NCBI GenBank assembly: GCA_020636955.1
Contig: JACJWY010000003.1
Location: 124,001-188,000 of the forward strand
Source of the DNA: Thermoleophilales bacterium
GTDB taxonomy: Bacteria > Actinomycetota > Thermoleophilia > Solirubrobacterales > 70-9
Direction: 5' to 3'
Length of the DNA: 64,000 nt
This document shows, piece by piece, positions 15,387 through 24,373 of this stretch (positions are counted from its first letter, which is position 1; each line of letters begins with the position of its first letter). The translations under genes and the position numbers were made by a program. Below the pieces are notes generated by a model that saw nothing but the letters and a program-made list of their open reading frames with translations, was not told the DNA's origin and ran no database searches.

Positions 15387-16130
15387 ATGAACTCGAAACG
15401 ATCCGTACCAAAGGGACTCGAACCGGTCGCGGACGGGGTCTGGCTGCTGGCTGGAGACATCAAGAAGGCGATGAACATCTATTTCATCGAGGGGCCGGAC
15501 GGGGAGATCGTGCAGTTCGACTCCGCGACCAGTTCGATGACCAAACGAAACCGGAGGGTGATCGAAGAGTTCGGTGGCATCGACCGGGTCGTACTCGGCC
15601 ACGCCCATGCCGACCACCGCGGCACCGCGCCCGGGCTGGGGGTTCCGGTCTATTGCCACCCGGACGAAGTTGCCGACGCGAAGTCCCCGGCCTCGATCGC
15701 CCCCTACATGAACCTGAGAGAGCTCGAGTTCGCCCCGGTTCGCTGGATCTACCCCTTCCTGCTCAGGCGGTGGGACGGCGGGCCGGTGGAGATCGCCGGT
15801 ACGGTCGAGGAAGGTGACGGGATCGCCGGGTTCGAGGTAATTCACTTCCCCGGCCATGCGCCCGGCCTGATCGGATTGTGGCGGGAATCGGACCGAGTCG
15901 CCGTGGTCAGCGATGTCGTCTACTTCGTTGATTCGGCCCGGCTCAAGCCTTTACCGGAGGGGGAGGCCTCGGTTCCGCATCCGGCCTGGGCCTGGGACCA
16001 CCGGAGGGCCAAGGAATCACTTCGCAAACTTGCCGCGCTGAAGCCGAAGGTGGTCGCCGCCGGCCACGAACACCCGCTTCGCGGTGAGGACTTGAGCGAC
16101 ATCCTGCTCAGAGCGGCTGACAAGTACTGA
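15387..16130 (+). CDS. MBL-fold metallohydrolase
   Basis: 247 aa. The zinc-binding motif H-x-H-x-D-H is intact (VVLGHAHADHRGT); further ligands are likely the His in HFPGHAPGLIG, the Asp in VVSDVVYF and the His in VAAGHEHPL. The N-terminus (DGVWLLAGDIKKAMNIYFIE) matches the lactonase/glyoxalase II-like branch of the family. It probably hydrolyses a thioester or lactone in the cytoplasm; the substrate is unknown. A GGGAG Shine-Dalgarno precedes the ATG. It probably shares a transcript with the next gene, 22 nt downstream. Confidence 0.87.
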   Translation: MNSKRSVPKGLEPVADGVWLLAGDIKKAMNIYFIEGPDGEIVQFDSATSSMTKRNRRVIEEFGGIDRVVLGHAHADHRGTAPGLGVPVYCHPDEVADAKSPASIAPYMNLRELEFAPVRWIYPFLLRRWDGGPVEIAGTVEEGDGIAGFEVIHFPGHAPGLIGLWRESDRVAVVSDVVYFVDSARLKPLPEGEASVPHPAWAWDHRRAKESLRKLAALKPKVVAAGHEHPLRGEDLSDILLRAADKY

Positions 16131-16151
16131 CCGGAGGAGACTCAGCGGCAG

Positions 16152-18593
16152 ATGTTCTATAGCTGGCTTCCCATGCTCCTCATCGTGGCCGGTTCCCTGG
16201 TGATCGGGCGGGCAATCACCCGTGCCTGCGGGCAGGAGAAATGGTGGGGGATTGAACCGGCAGTCGGTTTCGCTGCCCTGATGGCGGTGGAAGGACTTCT
16301 GGCCCGGGTGCCGGGCACGAAGGCCGCCTTGATTGCCGGGCTCATTGCCCTGACAGCGGCGAGCGTCTGGGTTCTCCGGCGGCCCCGGCGGGAGGACCTT
16401 CCCGCATCTCCCTTCTTCTGGGTCGCCGGCCTTGTCGCGGCGCTGATCCTGACCATTCCCTTTGCGGTCACCGGTCACTGGGGCCTACTCGGGATGGGGT
16501 ACAACAACGACCTCGGCCTTCACCTCGCCTGGGCCGAATGGCTCCGCTCCGGCTTCGGCACCGAACCGAGCGACGGTTACCCGCTCGGACCCCACGGACT
16601 GGTCGCGGCACTCTCCACCATTCCCGATTTCGCTCTCGGACGGGTATTCATCGGGCAGGTCGCGGCGATCGCGGTGTTGACCGTGATGACCGCCTGGGCC
16701 GCGGTCGAACCGCTCGGGAGGTGGCGCCGCCTGCTGGCCGCCCTGCTGGTCGGACTCCCCTACCTGATGGTTTCCTACTACGCGCAGGCGGCCTTCAAGG
16801 AACTGGCGGCGGCCATGTTCCTGCTCGCCTTCGTGATCGCCCTGCCGCGCCTGACACCGATGCCCGGAGAACGCAGGTTCCGGGCCGCCTTTCCGCTGCT
16901 GGTCCTCTTGCTGGGGATCGTTTTCACCTACAGCTTCCCCGGCCTTGCCTGGCCGGCTGCGGCGCTACTGGCCTGGCTGCTCGCCGACCCCGGCTTCCGG
17001 GCCAGGCTCCGGCCGGCCTCGGTCTGGAACCGACTGAAGCGGCCGGTCGTCTGGGTGACCGGGCTGATCGTCCTCGGTCTGCTCGCCGGGCTCGCCTTCC
17101 TCGGACCTTTCGGATTCGGTGACGCCTTCTCGGAAGTCGCGACCAGCGACGCCTTCGGCCCGGTGTCGGTACTCGAGGGCCTCGGCATCTGGTTGACCTC
17201 CGATTACCGCCTCGCGGGCAACCTGGACACGCCGGTCCCGGCCCTGCTCGGAGCGATTTCGGTGCTGGCCCTGTTGGTCTCTCTGTGGTGGTGGCGAAAG
17301 CAGCCACGTTCCCCCTATCCCCTCGCCTTCCTGGCCTGTGCTGTGCTCTACCTGATCTCGCTGCCCTGGGTCGGCGACTACTCCCTGGCCAAAGCCCTGG
17401 TAATCGCCGCCCCGGTCACCATGGTGGTGATTCTCACGGCCCTGCTCAGTGGACCCCGGGGAGGCTGGAAACCCAGCCAAGGCATGGACTTCGGGGCCTG
17501 GGTGACGCTCGCCACCGTCTTCGTGGTCGGGGCGATGGCATCGAGCCTGATCGTCCTGCGCGACGCATCTGTGGCCCCGCCGGGACATGCGAAGGAGCTC
17601 GGCGCTTTCAAGAAGGAGGTCAAGGGCAAGACGGTGCTCTACGCCGACCAGGACCGGTTCGCCCCCTACTACCTGACCGGAGCGAAGGTCTCGGTACCAC
17701 TGGCCGAGTTCCCCGACCCGAATGTGGTCGAAAACCCCAAGAAGCCCTTCCAGGGCGACACCGGCCAGGGAGTGATCGACTTCGATTCCTTCGACGGCGA
17801 AAGCCTCCAGAACTTCGATTACGTGATCACTTCTTCGGCGGCCTTCCAGAGCGAGGCTCCACCCTTCTTCGAGGAGGTCGACCGGACCAACTCGTACATC
17901 CTCTGGAAACGGGTCGACGAGGCGGTCAACCGGCCGATCCTCAATGAGTCAACCCTGCCGGCCAGGCTGGTCGACTGCAGCCAGGGTGGTGGCGCCTACT
18001 TCTCGACCGAGGTCGACGGGACCGCGACGCTCTTCCCCAAGACTGTGCTCGCCCTGCGTGACCGCTGGACGCCGTCACCTGACCTGAAAGCCGGTGATTC
18101 GGCCAGTCTCACCCTGAACCTGACCCCCGGATTCTGGTGGCTTTCGATGCAGTACTTCACGCCGCGCGGCTTCACGCTGACCACCGATACGGGCTTCAAG
18201 CGCATCTTCAAACCCGCGATCGACGGCCAGCGGCTGGCCAACCAGGAAACCGGGAGCAACGGCCAGTACTGGCAGGCCGGCGTCATCCACGTGAAGAAGG
18301 CCGGCCCGGTTACCATCACCGTGGACGCGAAGGACCCTTCAGCCATCCAGCGCCTCACCGGCTACTCGCGGGCCACCAAGCTCGGCCGGGTCGCGGCGAT
18401 GCTCGGGCAGGGCCGGCGGAAGGTTGCGATGAACCAGATCTGCGGCCAGTGGGTCGACTGGTTCCGGCGGGTTCCGATCTCGATCTTCCGGCAAAACGAC
18501 ACAAAGCAGCTGGCCGCTGCCAGGCGCGAGGCCCTGCGGGAATCACGGGCCTTCAACCGGGTCGAAGGCACCGGGACCACGGACCAGGACTGA
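16152..18593 (+). CDS. Polytopic membrane protein, GT-C glycosyltransferase-like
   Basis: 813 aa. About 11-13 transmembrane helices cover residues 1-470, followed by a soluble exterior domain of about 340 residues. The first large loop has MGYNNDLGLHLAWAEWLRSG, which resembles the acidic, substrate-binding first loop of GT-C enzymes that use lipid-linked sugars. The exterior domain has beta-rich segments (LTLNLTPGFWWLSMQYFTP). A role in cell-envelope glycan transfer is an inference; the family is not named with certainty. Start ATG 16152; a GGAGGA lies 13 nt upstream. Confidence 0.65.
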   Translation: MFYSWLPMLLIVAGSLVIGRAITRACGQEKWWGIEPAVGFAALMAVEGLLARVPGTKAALIAGLIALTAASVWVLRRPRREDLPASPFFWVAGLVAALILTIPFAVTGHWGLLGMGYNNDLGLHLAWAEWLRSGFGTEPSDGYPLGPHGLVAALSTIPDFALGRVFIGQVAAIAVLTVMTAWAAVEPLGRWRRLLAALLVGLPYLMVSYYAQAAFKELAAAMFLLAFVIALPRLTPMPGERRFRAAFPLLVLLLGIVFTYSFPGLAWPAAALLAWLLADPGFRARLRPASVWNRLKRPVVWVTGLIVLGLLAGLAFLGPFGFGDAFSEVATSDAFGPVSVLEGLGIWLTSDYRLAGNLDTPVPALLGAISVLALLVSLWWWRKQPRSPYPLAFLACAVLYLISLPWVGDYSLAKALVIAAPVTMVVILTALLSGPRGGWKPSQGMDFGAWVTLATVFVVGAMASSLIVLRDASVAPPGHAKELGAFKKEVKGKTVLYADQDRFAPYYLTGAKVSVPLAEFPDPNVVENPKKPFQGDTGQGVIDFDSFDGESLQNFDYVITSSAAFQSEAPPFFEEVDRTNSYILWKRVDEAVNRPILNESTLPARLVDCSQGGGAYFSTEVDGTATLFPKTVLALRDRWTPSPDLKAGDSASLTLNLTPGFWWLSMQYFTPRGFTLTTDTGFKRIFKPAIDGQRLANQETGSNGQYWQAGVIHVKKAGPVTITVDAKDPSAIQRLTGYSRATKLGRVAAMLGQGRRKVAMNQICGQWVDWFRRVPISIFRQNDTKQLAAARREALRESRAFNRVEGTGTTDQD

Positions 18594-18722
18594 AGCGTCC
18601 GGGGTTGCCGGGAAAGCGCTGCTCACCGGTCATGAGCGGTCTGGACGGCGGTCGCAGCGGCCCAAAAAAATTCAGGACAAAACGTTAACAACGGGGAATC
18701 CCGATACCGGTTTGATTCTCGA

Positions 18723-20186
18723 ATGGCCGACATCGGACCCCAGGACGTTGCCCCTGCCGCCCTCGCGCCGCCCGACCCCCATGTGGTGGTCCTGTTCGGC
18801 GCTTCCGGGGATCTCGCCCGACGCAAACTCCTGCCCGGCCTCTTTCACCTCGACCGTGCCGGGCACCTTCCCGACTGTCAGATCGTCGGGACTTCGCTGG
18901 AGGCGATGACCGACGCCGACTTCCGGCGCCTCGCGCGGGAGTCCTGCGAGTCCTTCGGTCGGGGACGCCTCGAAGAGGAGGAATGGGACCGCTTCGAGCG
19001 ACGGCTTTCCTGGGTGGACGGTGCCGCGGGAGCCGCCGGCCTGGCCGACGCGGTCGCAAAGGCTGAAGCCGACATCGGCGAACCCTGCCTCCGGCTTCAT
19101 TACCTGAGCGTCCCGCCGGCCGCGGCGCAGGCGGTAATTAGAACTCTCGGTGACGCCGGACTGGTCGAACGGTCGCGGATCATCATGGAGAAACCGTTCG
19201 GCACCGACCTCGCCTCCGCCAAGGAGCTCAACGCGATGGTCCATGAGGTGTTCGACGAGGAGCAGGTTTTCCGGATCGACCATTTCCTCGGCAAGGAGGC
19301 GGCCCTGAATATTCTCGCCCTCCGGTTTGCGAACGGACTCTTTGAACCGATCTGGAGCCGCAACTTCATCGACCACATCCAGATCGATGTGCCGGAGACC
19401 CTGACGGTGGAAGGGCGCGGCGGCTTCTACGATGCCACCGGCGCGTTCCGCGACATGGTCGTGACCCATCTGTTCCAGGTGATGGCCTTCGTGGCGATGG
19501 AACCGCCTGTGGAGCTTGCTCCGGCGGCGATCACGGTCGAAAAGAACAAGGTCTTCCGTTCGATGAAGGGCATCCGGCCGGAGGATGTGGTCCGCGGACG
19601 CTACGAGGGCTACCGGCAGGAGTCCGGAGTTGCGCCGGACTCCGATGCCGAGACCTTCATCGCGCTCAAGTGCCGGATCGACAACTGGAGGTGGTCCGGG
19701 GTTCCCTTCTACCTGCGCACCGGAAAGGCGATGGCCGAGGGCGCACGGATCATCTCGATCGCCTTCCGGGAACCGCCCAAGAGCATGTTCCCCGATGGTT
19801 CGGGAGTCGGCAAGAAGGGTCCCGACCATCTCACTTTTGATCTCGACGAGTCTTCCCGGATCTCGCTTTCCTACTACGGCAAACGACCCGGCCCCGGCAT
19901 GCTCGTGGACAAGCTCAGCATGCAGTTCTCGCTGAACGAGATCGAAAATCAGGGCGACACGCTGGAGGCCTATGAACGGCTGATCCGCGACGCGATGGGC
20001 GGCGACCACACGCTGTTCACGACAGCGGAAGGGATCGAGGAGCTTTGGAACACGGCCGCCCCGATGCTGGAGGATCCGCCGGAAGCGATGATCTACGAGC
20101 GGGGCTCGTGGGGTCCGAAGCAGGTCCACGACCTGATCGAGCCGAACCGCTGGCGACTGCCCTTCCAGCGGCGGTGGCGCGGCTAG
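18723..20186 (+). CDS. zwf: Glucose-6-phosphate 1-dehydrogenase (first copy)
   Basis: 487 aa. It catalyses NAD(P)-dependent oxidation of glucose 6-phosphate to 6-phosphogluconolactone. The nucleotide-binding motif is FGASGDLARRKLLPGL (about residues 22-37); the active-site signature is RIDHFLGKEAALN; EKPFGTD, WRWSGVPFYLRTGK and YERLIRDAMGGD follow in order. It is only moderately similar to the copy at 24374. Its TAG stop shares the four bases CTAG with the stop of the convergent antiporter gene. A second zwf in the same locus suggests different cofactor use or regulation. Confidence 0.95.
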   Translation: MADIGPQDVAPAALAPPDPHVVVLFGASGDLARRKLLPGLFHLDRAGHLPDCQIVGTSLEAMTDADFRRLARESCESFGRGRLEEEEWDRFERRLSWVDGAAGAAGLADAVAKAEADIGEPCLRLHYLSVPPAAAQAVIRTLGDAGLVERSRIIMEKPFGTDLASAKELNAMVHEVFDEEQVFRIDHFLGKEAALNILALRFANGLFEPIWSRNFIDHIQIDVPETLTVEGRGGFYDATGAFRDMVVTHLFQVMAFVAMEPPVELAPAAITVEKNKVFRSMKGIRPEDVVRGRYEGYRQESGVAPDSDAETFIALKCRIDNWRWSGVPFYLRTGKAMAEGARIISIAFREPPKSMFPDGSGVGKKGPDHLTFDLDESSRISLSYYGKRPGPGMLVDKLSMQFSLNEIENQGDTLEAYERLIRDAMGGDHTLFTTAEGIEELWNTAAPMLEDPPEAMIYERGSWGPKQVHDLIEPNRWRLPFQRRWRG

Positions 20187-21958
20187 ATCGGATCGGGTTC
20201 CGGCCCGGGTGCCCGATCCAGCACAAGCAGGGTCGAGCGTCCATCGGGCCTGACCGGCTTCTCTTCGGTCGAGAGATGGATCTTGGCCGGCATGGTCCCG
20301 GCCCTCGGGATCACGGCCGCCAGGGGAACGGCCCCCTCGGGTACGGCGGCTAGAGGACCGACCACAGAAACGGGATCGCCGGCCGCGAGCCGACGCTGCA
20401 CTTCGGTCTCGACGTCCCCGTCGTGAAAGAGCTCCAGCGCCTCCGAGTCGACGATCGGCGAACGGTCCGAGGGCGAGCGCCGGCGATAGACCTGGTTGGC
20501 CTCGTATAGCTCGGCCAGCTGGAAAGACAACAACTGGTTGAGACTGTCGTCATCGGAGACCACGGCGAAAGCCGCCACGTCCTCGAGCGGCGAATCGGCT
20601 TCGTTGTTCTCCGGGTCGAGGGGGCCTCCGAAGGTGACCAGGCCGTGTTCGGCCGCGGCCTTTGCTTCATCGACCGACTCGGTCCATACCTTCACCTCCG
20701 CTCCGGCCTGGACCAGGCCCTGGCCGACCGTCAGAGCCCAGGGCGGTGCCCCGATCAGAAGCAGGGTCGGCCGATGCTCGCCGGAGAGTCCGAGAACCCG
20801 GGCCAGCCAGGGCGTGACCAGCGAGTAGTAGAACACCGTTCCGACAATGATCATGAAGGTGACCGGGATGATGTACTGGGCGCCGGGCACGTCACGGTCG
20901 GTCAGCGCGAGGCCGAATGCCGAGGCGGTGGAGGCGGCAACTATCCCGCGCGGCGCCATCGAACCGAAGAAGAGCTTCTCCTGCCAGGTGAAGGGCAGAC
21001 CGACCAGGGTCAGCGCGGCCAGGGGACGGGCGATGAAAATCAGCGCGGCAATAACCAGCAGGCCCTTCCAGCCGAGATCGATGACCTGGTTGACATCCAC
21101 GTTCGCGGCGAGGAGCACGAAAAGGATGCCGACCAGGATCGGCACCAGGGTTTCCTTGAACTCAGCTACCTGCTCGATCCGGACCTTGTGCTGGTTGGCG
21201 AGCGCGACGCCCATCACGATCGTCGCCACCAGGCCGGAGTCCGAGAGGATCGCATCCGAAACCGCAAAGCTTGCGACCACCATCATCAGTGTCGCCGCCA
21301 CCTTGTCCCGGCCCGCCAGCCGCTTGGTTCCGAGGACGGGCATCATCAGGGCGGCACCTGCCACCCCGACCAGGCCACCGACTCCAAGGGAAAGAAAGAG
21401 CTCCCCGATGTCGAAACGGCCGCCGGTTCCGTTATCGAAAGATCCGAAGACGACCACCGCAATGATCGCGCCGATCGGGTCGATCAGGATCCCTTCCCAC
21501 TTCAGGACGCGCCGGACCTTCTGGGTCGGACCGATAAAATCCAGGATCGGCAACACCACGGTCGGGCCGGAAACGATCACCGTGGCCCCGATCAGGATTG
21601 CGATCGGATGCGGCACGTCGAGCAGGATGGCGATCGAGACCGTGGCCACGAACCAGGTGATGACCACCCCGATCGTGATCAGACGGGTGACCGCCCCTCT
21701 CACGCCGGAGGCGAGCTCCTCCCGCTTCAGCCCGAGCGCCCCTTCGAAGAGGATGATCCCGACTGCGATCTCGACCGCCGGCGAAAGGGCCGGACCGAGC
21801 AGGGCGACCGGATCGATCAGCCCCAGCCCGGAAATGCCGACCGCCACACCGATGACCAGCAACGGCACGATCGGCGGCACGCGCATCCAGGTCGCGGAGA
21901 GCCTGGCGAGAACGGAGAGAATCACGACCAGGCTCAGGCCCAGCAGCGCATCATCCAT
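20183..21958 (-). CDS. CPA1-type cation:proton antiporter with degenerate C-terminal nucleotide-binding domain
   Basis: 591 aa. About 12-13 transmembrane helices (residues 1-400) with the CPA1 pattern: VPPIVPLLVIGVAVG, IILFEGALGL, VSGPTVVLPILDFI and LIDPIGAIIAVVVFG, whose Asp is the likely ion site. The C-terminal 190 residues (PTLLLIGAPPWALTVGQGL ... VVSDDDSLNQLLSFQLAEL) look like a worn RCK/TrkA-N domain, suggesting ligand gating. It is the last gene of the overlapping operon gnd-pgl-channel-antiporter; its ATG overlaps the channel gene by 8 nt. Cation (Na+ or K+) is not determinable. Confidence 0.88.
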   Translation of the reverse strand: MDDALLGLSLVVILSVLARLSATWMRVPPIVPLLVIGVAVGISGLGLIDPVALLGPALSPAVEIAVGIILFEGALGLKREELASGVRGAVTRLITIGVVITWFVATVSIAILLDVPHPIAILIGATVIVSGPTVVLPILDFIGPTQKVRRVLKWEGILIDPIGAIIAVVVFGSFDNGTGGRFDIGELFLSLGVGGLVGVAGAALMMPVLGTKRLAGRDKVAATLMMVVASFAVSDAILSDSGLVATIVMGVALANQHKVRIEQVAEFKETLVPILVGILFVLLAANVDVNQVIDLGWKGLLVIAALIFIARPLAALTLVGLPFTWQEKLFFGSMAPRGIVAASTASAFGLALTDRDVPGAQYIIPVTFMIIVGTVFYYSLVTPWLARVLGLSGEHRPTLLLIGAPPWALTVGQGLVQAGAEVKVWTESVDEAKAAAEHGLVTFGGPLDPENNEADSPLEDVAAFAVVSDDDSLNQLLSFQLAELYEANQVYRRRSPSDRSPIVDSEALELFHDGDVETEVQRRLAAGDPVSVVGPLAAVPEGAVPLAAVIPRAGTMPAKIHLSTEEKPVRPDGRSTLLVLDRAPGPEPDPI

Positions 21959-22619
21959 TGGTTCTCTTCGGCTTCAGGTTGGCGACGATCACCGCGACCA
22001 CCGTGACCAGGTAGATCTGTCCGAACAACGCTTCGGCGGCGGTCAGCGACCGGCCCAGATCCGTGTTCGGGGTCAGGTCACCGATGCCCATCGTGGTGAT
22101 TGTGGTCAGGCTGTAATAGAGGTAGTTGTTGACCGAATCCCAGTCGGGACCCTGCTTGAAGAAGGCCGCGTTGTCGATCTGGCTGACCGCCGCGAAGGCA
22201 CTGGCAAAGGCCAGGCTCATCAGCAGGTAGATGCAGAGAACCCCCATCATCGTGTGGACGGTGATCGAGCCGCGCTCGCGAACCTGCCTGATCAGGCCCC
22301 ACACGATCACCGGGGTTGCGATCAGGACGAGCGCGACCGTGGCGATGTGCACGAAGTCCGAGTTGACCGTGTCTCCGAAGGACGCCTGGGTCCAGGCGAC
22401 GACCATGACCAGGCTGATCAGGACGCCGCAGGCCACTCGCAGATGAAAGGAAGGCTGGGCCGCGCGAAGCGAAGCAAAGAGCGCGAACGCCTGGAGGGTC
22501 AGGGCAATCACCTCTGCCCAGCGCCCGTCCGGGGAGGCCATGATGAAGACCATCGAGGCGAGGATCAGCGTCAGAGCGAGTCCGTAACGCTCCTTGCCCA
22601 TTTCCCGGATCTGGGTCAA
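21951..22619 (-). CDS. Two-pore-helix potassium-channel-like protein (Ion_trans_2)
   Basis: 222 aa. About six hydrophobic segments; the last two flank a pore loop YYSLTTITTMGIGDLTPNTD. The selectivity filter reads TMGIGD where typical K+ channels have TVGYGD, so selectivity may be altered. Starts at TTG 22619, overlapping the pgl stop (TTGA), and overlaps the antiporter by 8 nt, so translation is coupled to the pentose-phosphate genes. No cytoplasmic RCK domain is attached; the degenerate one on the neighbouring antiporter may serve both (inference). Confidence 0.82.
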   Translation of the reverse strand: MTQIREMGKERYGLALTLILASMVFIMASPDGRWAEVIALTLQAFALFASLRAAQPSFHLRVACGVLISLVMVVAWTQASFGDTVNSDFVHIATVALVLIATPVIVWGLIRQVRERGSITVHTMMGVLCIYLLMSLAFASAFAAVSQIDNAAFFKQGPDWDSVNNYLYYSLTTITTMGIGDLTPNTDLGRSLTAAEALFGQIYLVTVVAVIVANLKPKRTNG

Positions 22620-23287
22620 ACCGGATCCGCCTCCACGCCGTCAATGTCCGTGACCAGGGTGATATGCGGGTTCTTCACGCGACCGGCCGGAATGCTTTCG
22701 TCTCCGGCGATCAGCCTGGCGAGGGCATCCTCCTTGCCTTCGCCGGTGACCAGGAAGAGGATCTGGCGGGCACGGTCAATCGCCTTGTAGGTCAGTGACA
22801 TGCGGCGCGTGCCCTGGTAATCGCCTGAAGTCACGGCGACCTGCCGGTCGGTCACCTCCAGGATCGGGTCCCCGGGGATAAGGGAGGCCGTGTGACCATC
22901 CGGGCCCATCCCGAGATGGACCAGGTCGAAACGGTCGGGCAGCGAATACTCGTATCCGCTGGCCGCGCTCGCCAGATCGTCATCGCCAACCGGCATCGGA
23001 CGGATCGCGGCCTGACAGACCAGGGGCAGGGTGAGGACCAGATGAGTCAGGTTCCGCTGCACGCTGCCGGTCGGGGCCACCCGCTCGTCGACCTGGAAGA
23101 GCGAGGTTCTGGTCCAGTTGAGTCCGCTGTCAGCCAGCAGCTCGAGCATGCGCCAGGGGGTTTTGCCGCCGCTGACCGCGAAGTTGAACCTGCCCCGGTC
23201 GGCGATCGCCGCCTCGGCCGCCAACTCGACGATTCGCGCAGCCTCGACTGCGGCGGCCTCCGCGTCTGCGACGACCCGGGAGACCAA
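22616..23287 (-). CDS. pgl: 6-phosphogluconolactonase
   Basis: 223 aa. It hydrolyses 6-phosphogluconolactone, the product of the flanking zwf enzymes. Family motifs: FNFAVSGGKTPWRMLELLA, LFQVDERVAPTGSVQRN, LVHLGMGPDGHTASLIPG and RRMSLTYKAIDRARQILFLVTGEGK. Start is TTG at 23287, immediately after the gnd TAA. It lies between gnd and the channel gene with no spacers. Confidence 0.94.
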   Translation of the reverse strand: MVSRVVADAEAAAVEAARIVELAAEAAIADRGRFNFAVSGGKTPWRMLELLADSGLNWTRTSLFQVDERVAPTGSVQRNLTHLVLTLPLVCQAAIRPMPVGDDDLASAASGYEYSLPDRFDLVHLGMGPDGHTASLIPGDPILEVTDRQVAVTSGDYQGTRRMSLTYKAIDRARQILFLVTGEGKEDALARLIAGDESIPAGRVKNPHITLVTDIDGVEADPV

Positions 23288-24319
23288 TTACCGGTCCTTG
23301 CCCTCCGCGGGCTTCTCGTCGTGGCCACCGAACTGCTTGCGCATGGCTGAAAGCACCTTGTCCCCGAAGTCGCCCAGGCCCCGGGAGTAAAACCGCTCGT
23401 GAAGCGCCGCGGTCAGGACCGGAGTCGGCACTCCCTCGTCGATCGCCGCGATCGACGTCCAGCGACCCTCTCCTGAATCGGAAACCCGACCCGAAAACTC
23501 CTCCAGTCTGGGAGATTCGGCCAGCGCCGCCGCGGTCAGGTCGAGCAGCCATGAGCCGACCACGCTGCCCCGGCGCCAGACCTCGGCGACCTGGGCGACG
23601 TCGATGTCGTACTGGTAGTACTCGGGGTTCTCCATCGGCGCGGTCTCGGCGTCACCGTCCCGCTGGTGTTTGCCCGCATCCGCGCTCCTGATCACGTTGA
23701 GGCCTTCCGCGATCGCGGCCATCATCCCGTATTCGATCCCGTTGTGGACCATCTTCACGAAGTGTCCGGCGCCGGCCGGGCCGCAGTACAGGTAGCCGTT
23801 CTCGGCCGGTGATGGATCACCTGCCAGGCCCGGGGTGCGTTCAGCCTCACCCACTCCGGGAGCGAGGGTCGCGAAGATCGGCTCCAGGCGCTTGTAGGCC
23901 TCTTCCGGGCCGCCGATCATCAGGCAGTAACCGCGCTCCAGCCCGAAGACGCCGCCCGAGGTGCCGCAGTCGAGATGATCGATTCCCTGTTTCCCGAGCT
24001 CTTCGGCGAAGTGAATGTCGTCGTGGTAATAGGTATTGCCGCCGTCGATGATCGCGTCGCCTGACTCGAGTTCGGCGGCTACGTTCCTGATCGTCTCGCG
24101 GGTTATGTCTCCGGCCGGGACCATGATCCAGACCGCCCGCGGTGCACTCAGCTTCGAGGCGAGCTCGGCCAGGTCGGCCGCCGGGTCGGCGCCTTCGCCG
24201 GCCAGATCGGTGGCCGCCTCCGGATTTACGTCATAGACCACGCAACGGTGCCCATCACGCATCAACCTCCGGGCGATGTTCGCCCCCATACGACCAAGCC
24301 CGACGATCCCGATTTCCAT
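23288..24319 (-). CDS. gnd: 6-phosphogluconate dehydrogenase, decarboxylating (short type)
   Basis: 343 aa, the short single-subunit type (about 300-340 aa, against about 470 for the long form); short forms often prefer NAD+. Motifs: GIVGLGRMGANIARRL (Rossmann), DGGNTYYHDDI, HLDCGTSGGVFGLERGYCLMIGG and VKMVHNGIEYGMM, which contains the catalytic Lys and Asn. It produces ribulose 5-phosphate. A TAATAT box lies 6 nt before the ATG, so the mRNA appears leaderless. It is the first gene of the operon and divergent from zwf copy 2. Confidence 0.94.
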   Translation of the reverse strand: MEIGIVGLGRMGANIARRLMRDGHRCVVYDVNPEAATDLAGEGADPAADLAELASKLSAPRAVWIMVPAGDITRETIRNVAAELESGDAIIDGGNTYYHDDIHFAEELGKQGIDHLDCGTSGGVFGLERGYCLMIGGPEEAYKRLEPIFATLAPGVGEAERTPGLAGDPSPAENGYLYCGPAGAGHFVKMVHNGIEYGMMAAIAEGLNVIRSADAGKHQRDGDAETAPMENPEYYQYDIDVAQVAEVWRRGSVVGSWLLDLTAAALAESPRLEEFSGRVSDSGEGRWTSIAAIDEGVPTPVLTAALHERFYSRGLGDFGDKVLSAMRKQFGGHDEKPAEGKDR

Positions 24320-24325
24320 TCCGCC

Positions 24326-24366
24326 ATATTAGAACCCGGGTCGGGTTCATACGGGGCGGGTACCCT
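24326..24366. promoter_or_regulatory. Divergent gnd / zwf promoter region with central dyad
   Basis: Minus strand: TAATAT (24331-24326) ends 6 nt before the gnd ATG. Plus strand: TACCCT (24361-24366) ends 7 nt before the zwf ATG at 24374. Between them is a perfect dyad, GAACCCG-GGT-CGGGTTC (24332-24348), adjacent to the gnd -10 box. Both transcripts look leaderless, and one regulator could control both directions. Confidence 0.5.
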
Positions 24367-24373
24367 GCGTGGC

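Noticed and set aside
20645..22790. Very long plus-strand frames opposite the antiporter, channel and pgl genes
   Set aside because: They are shadows of the minus-strand genes, which show full family motifs and proper overlaps; the plus-strand frames have no motifs.
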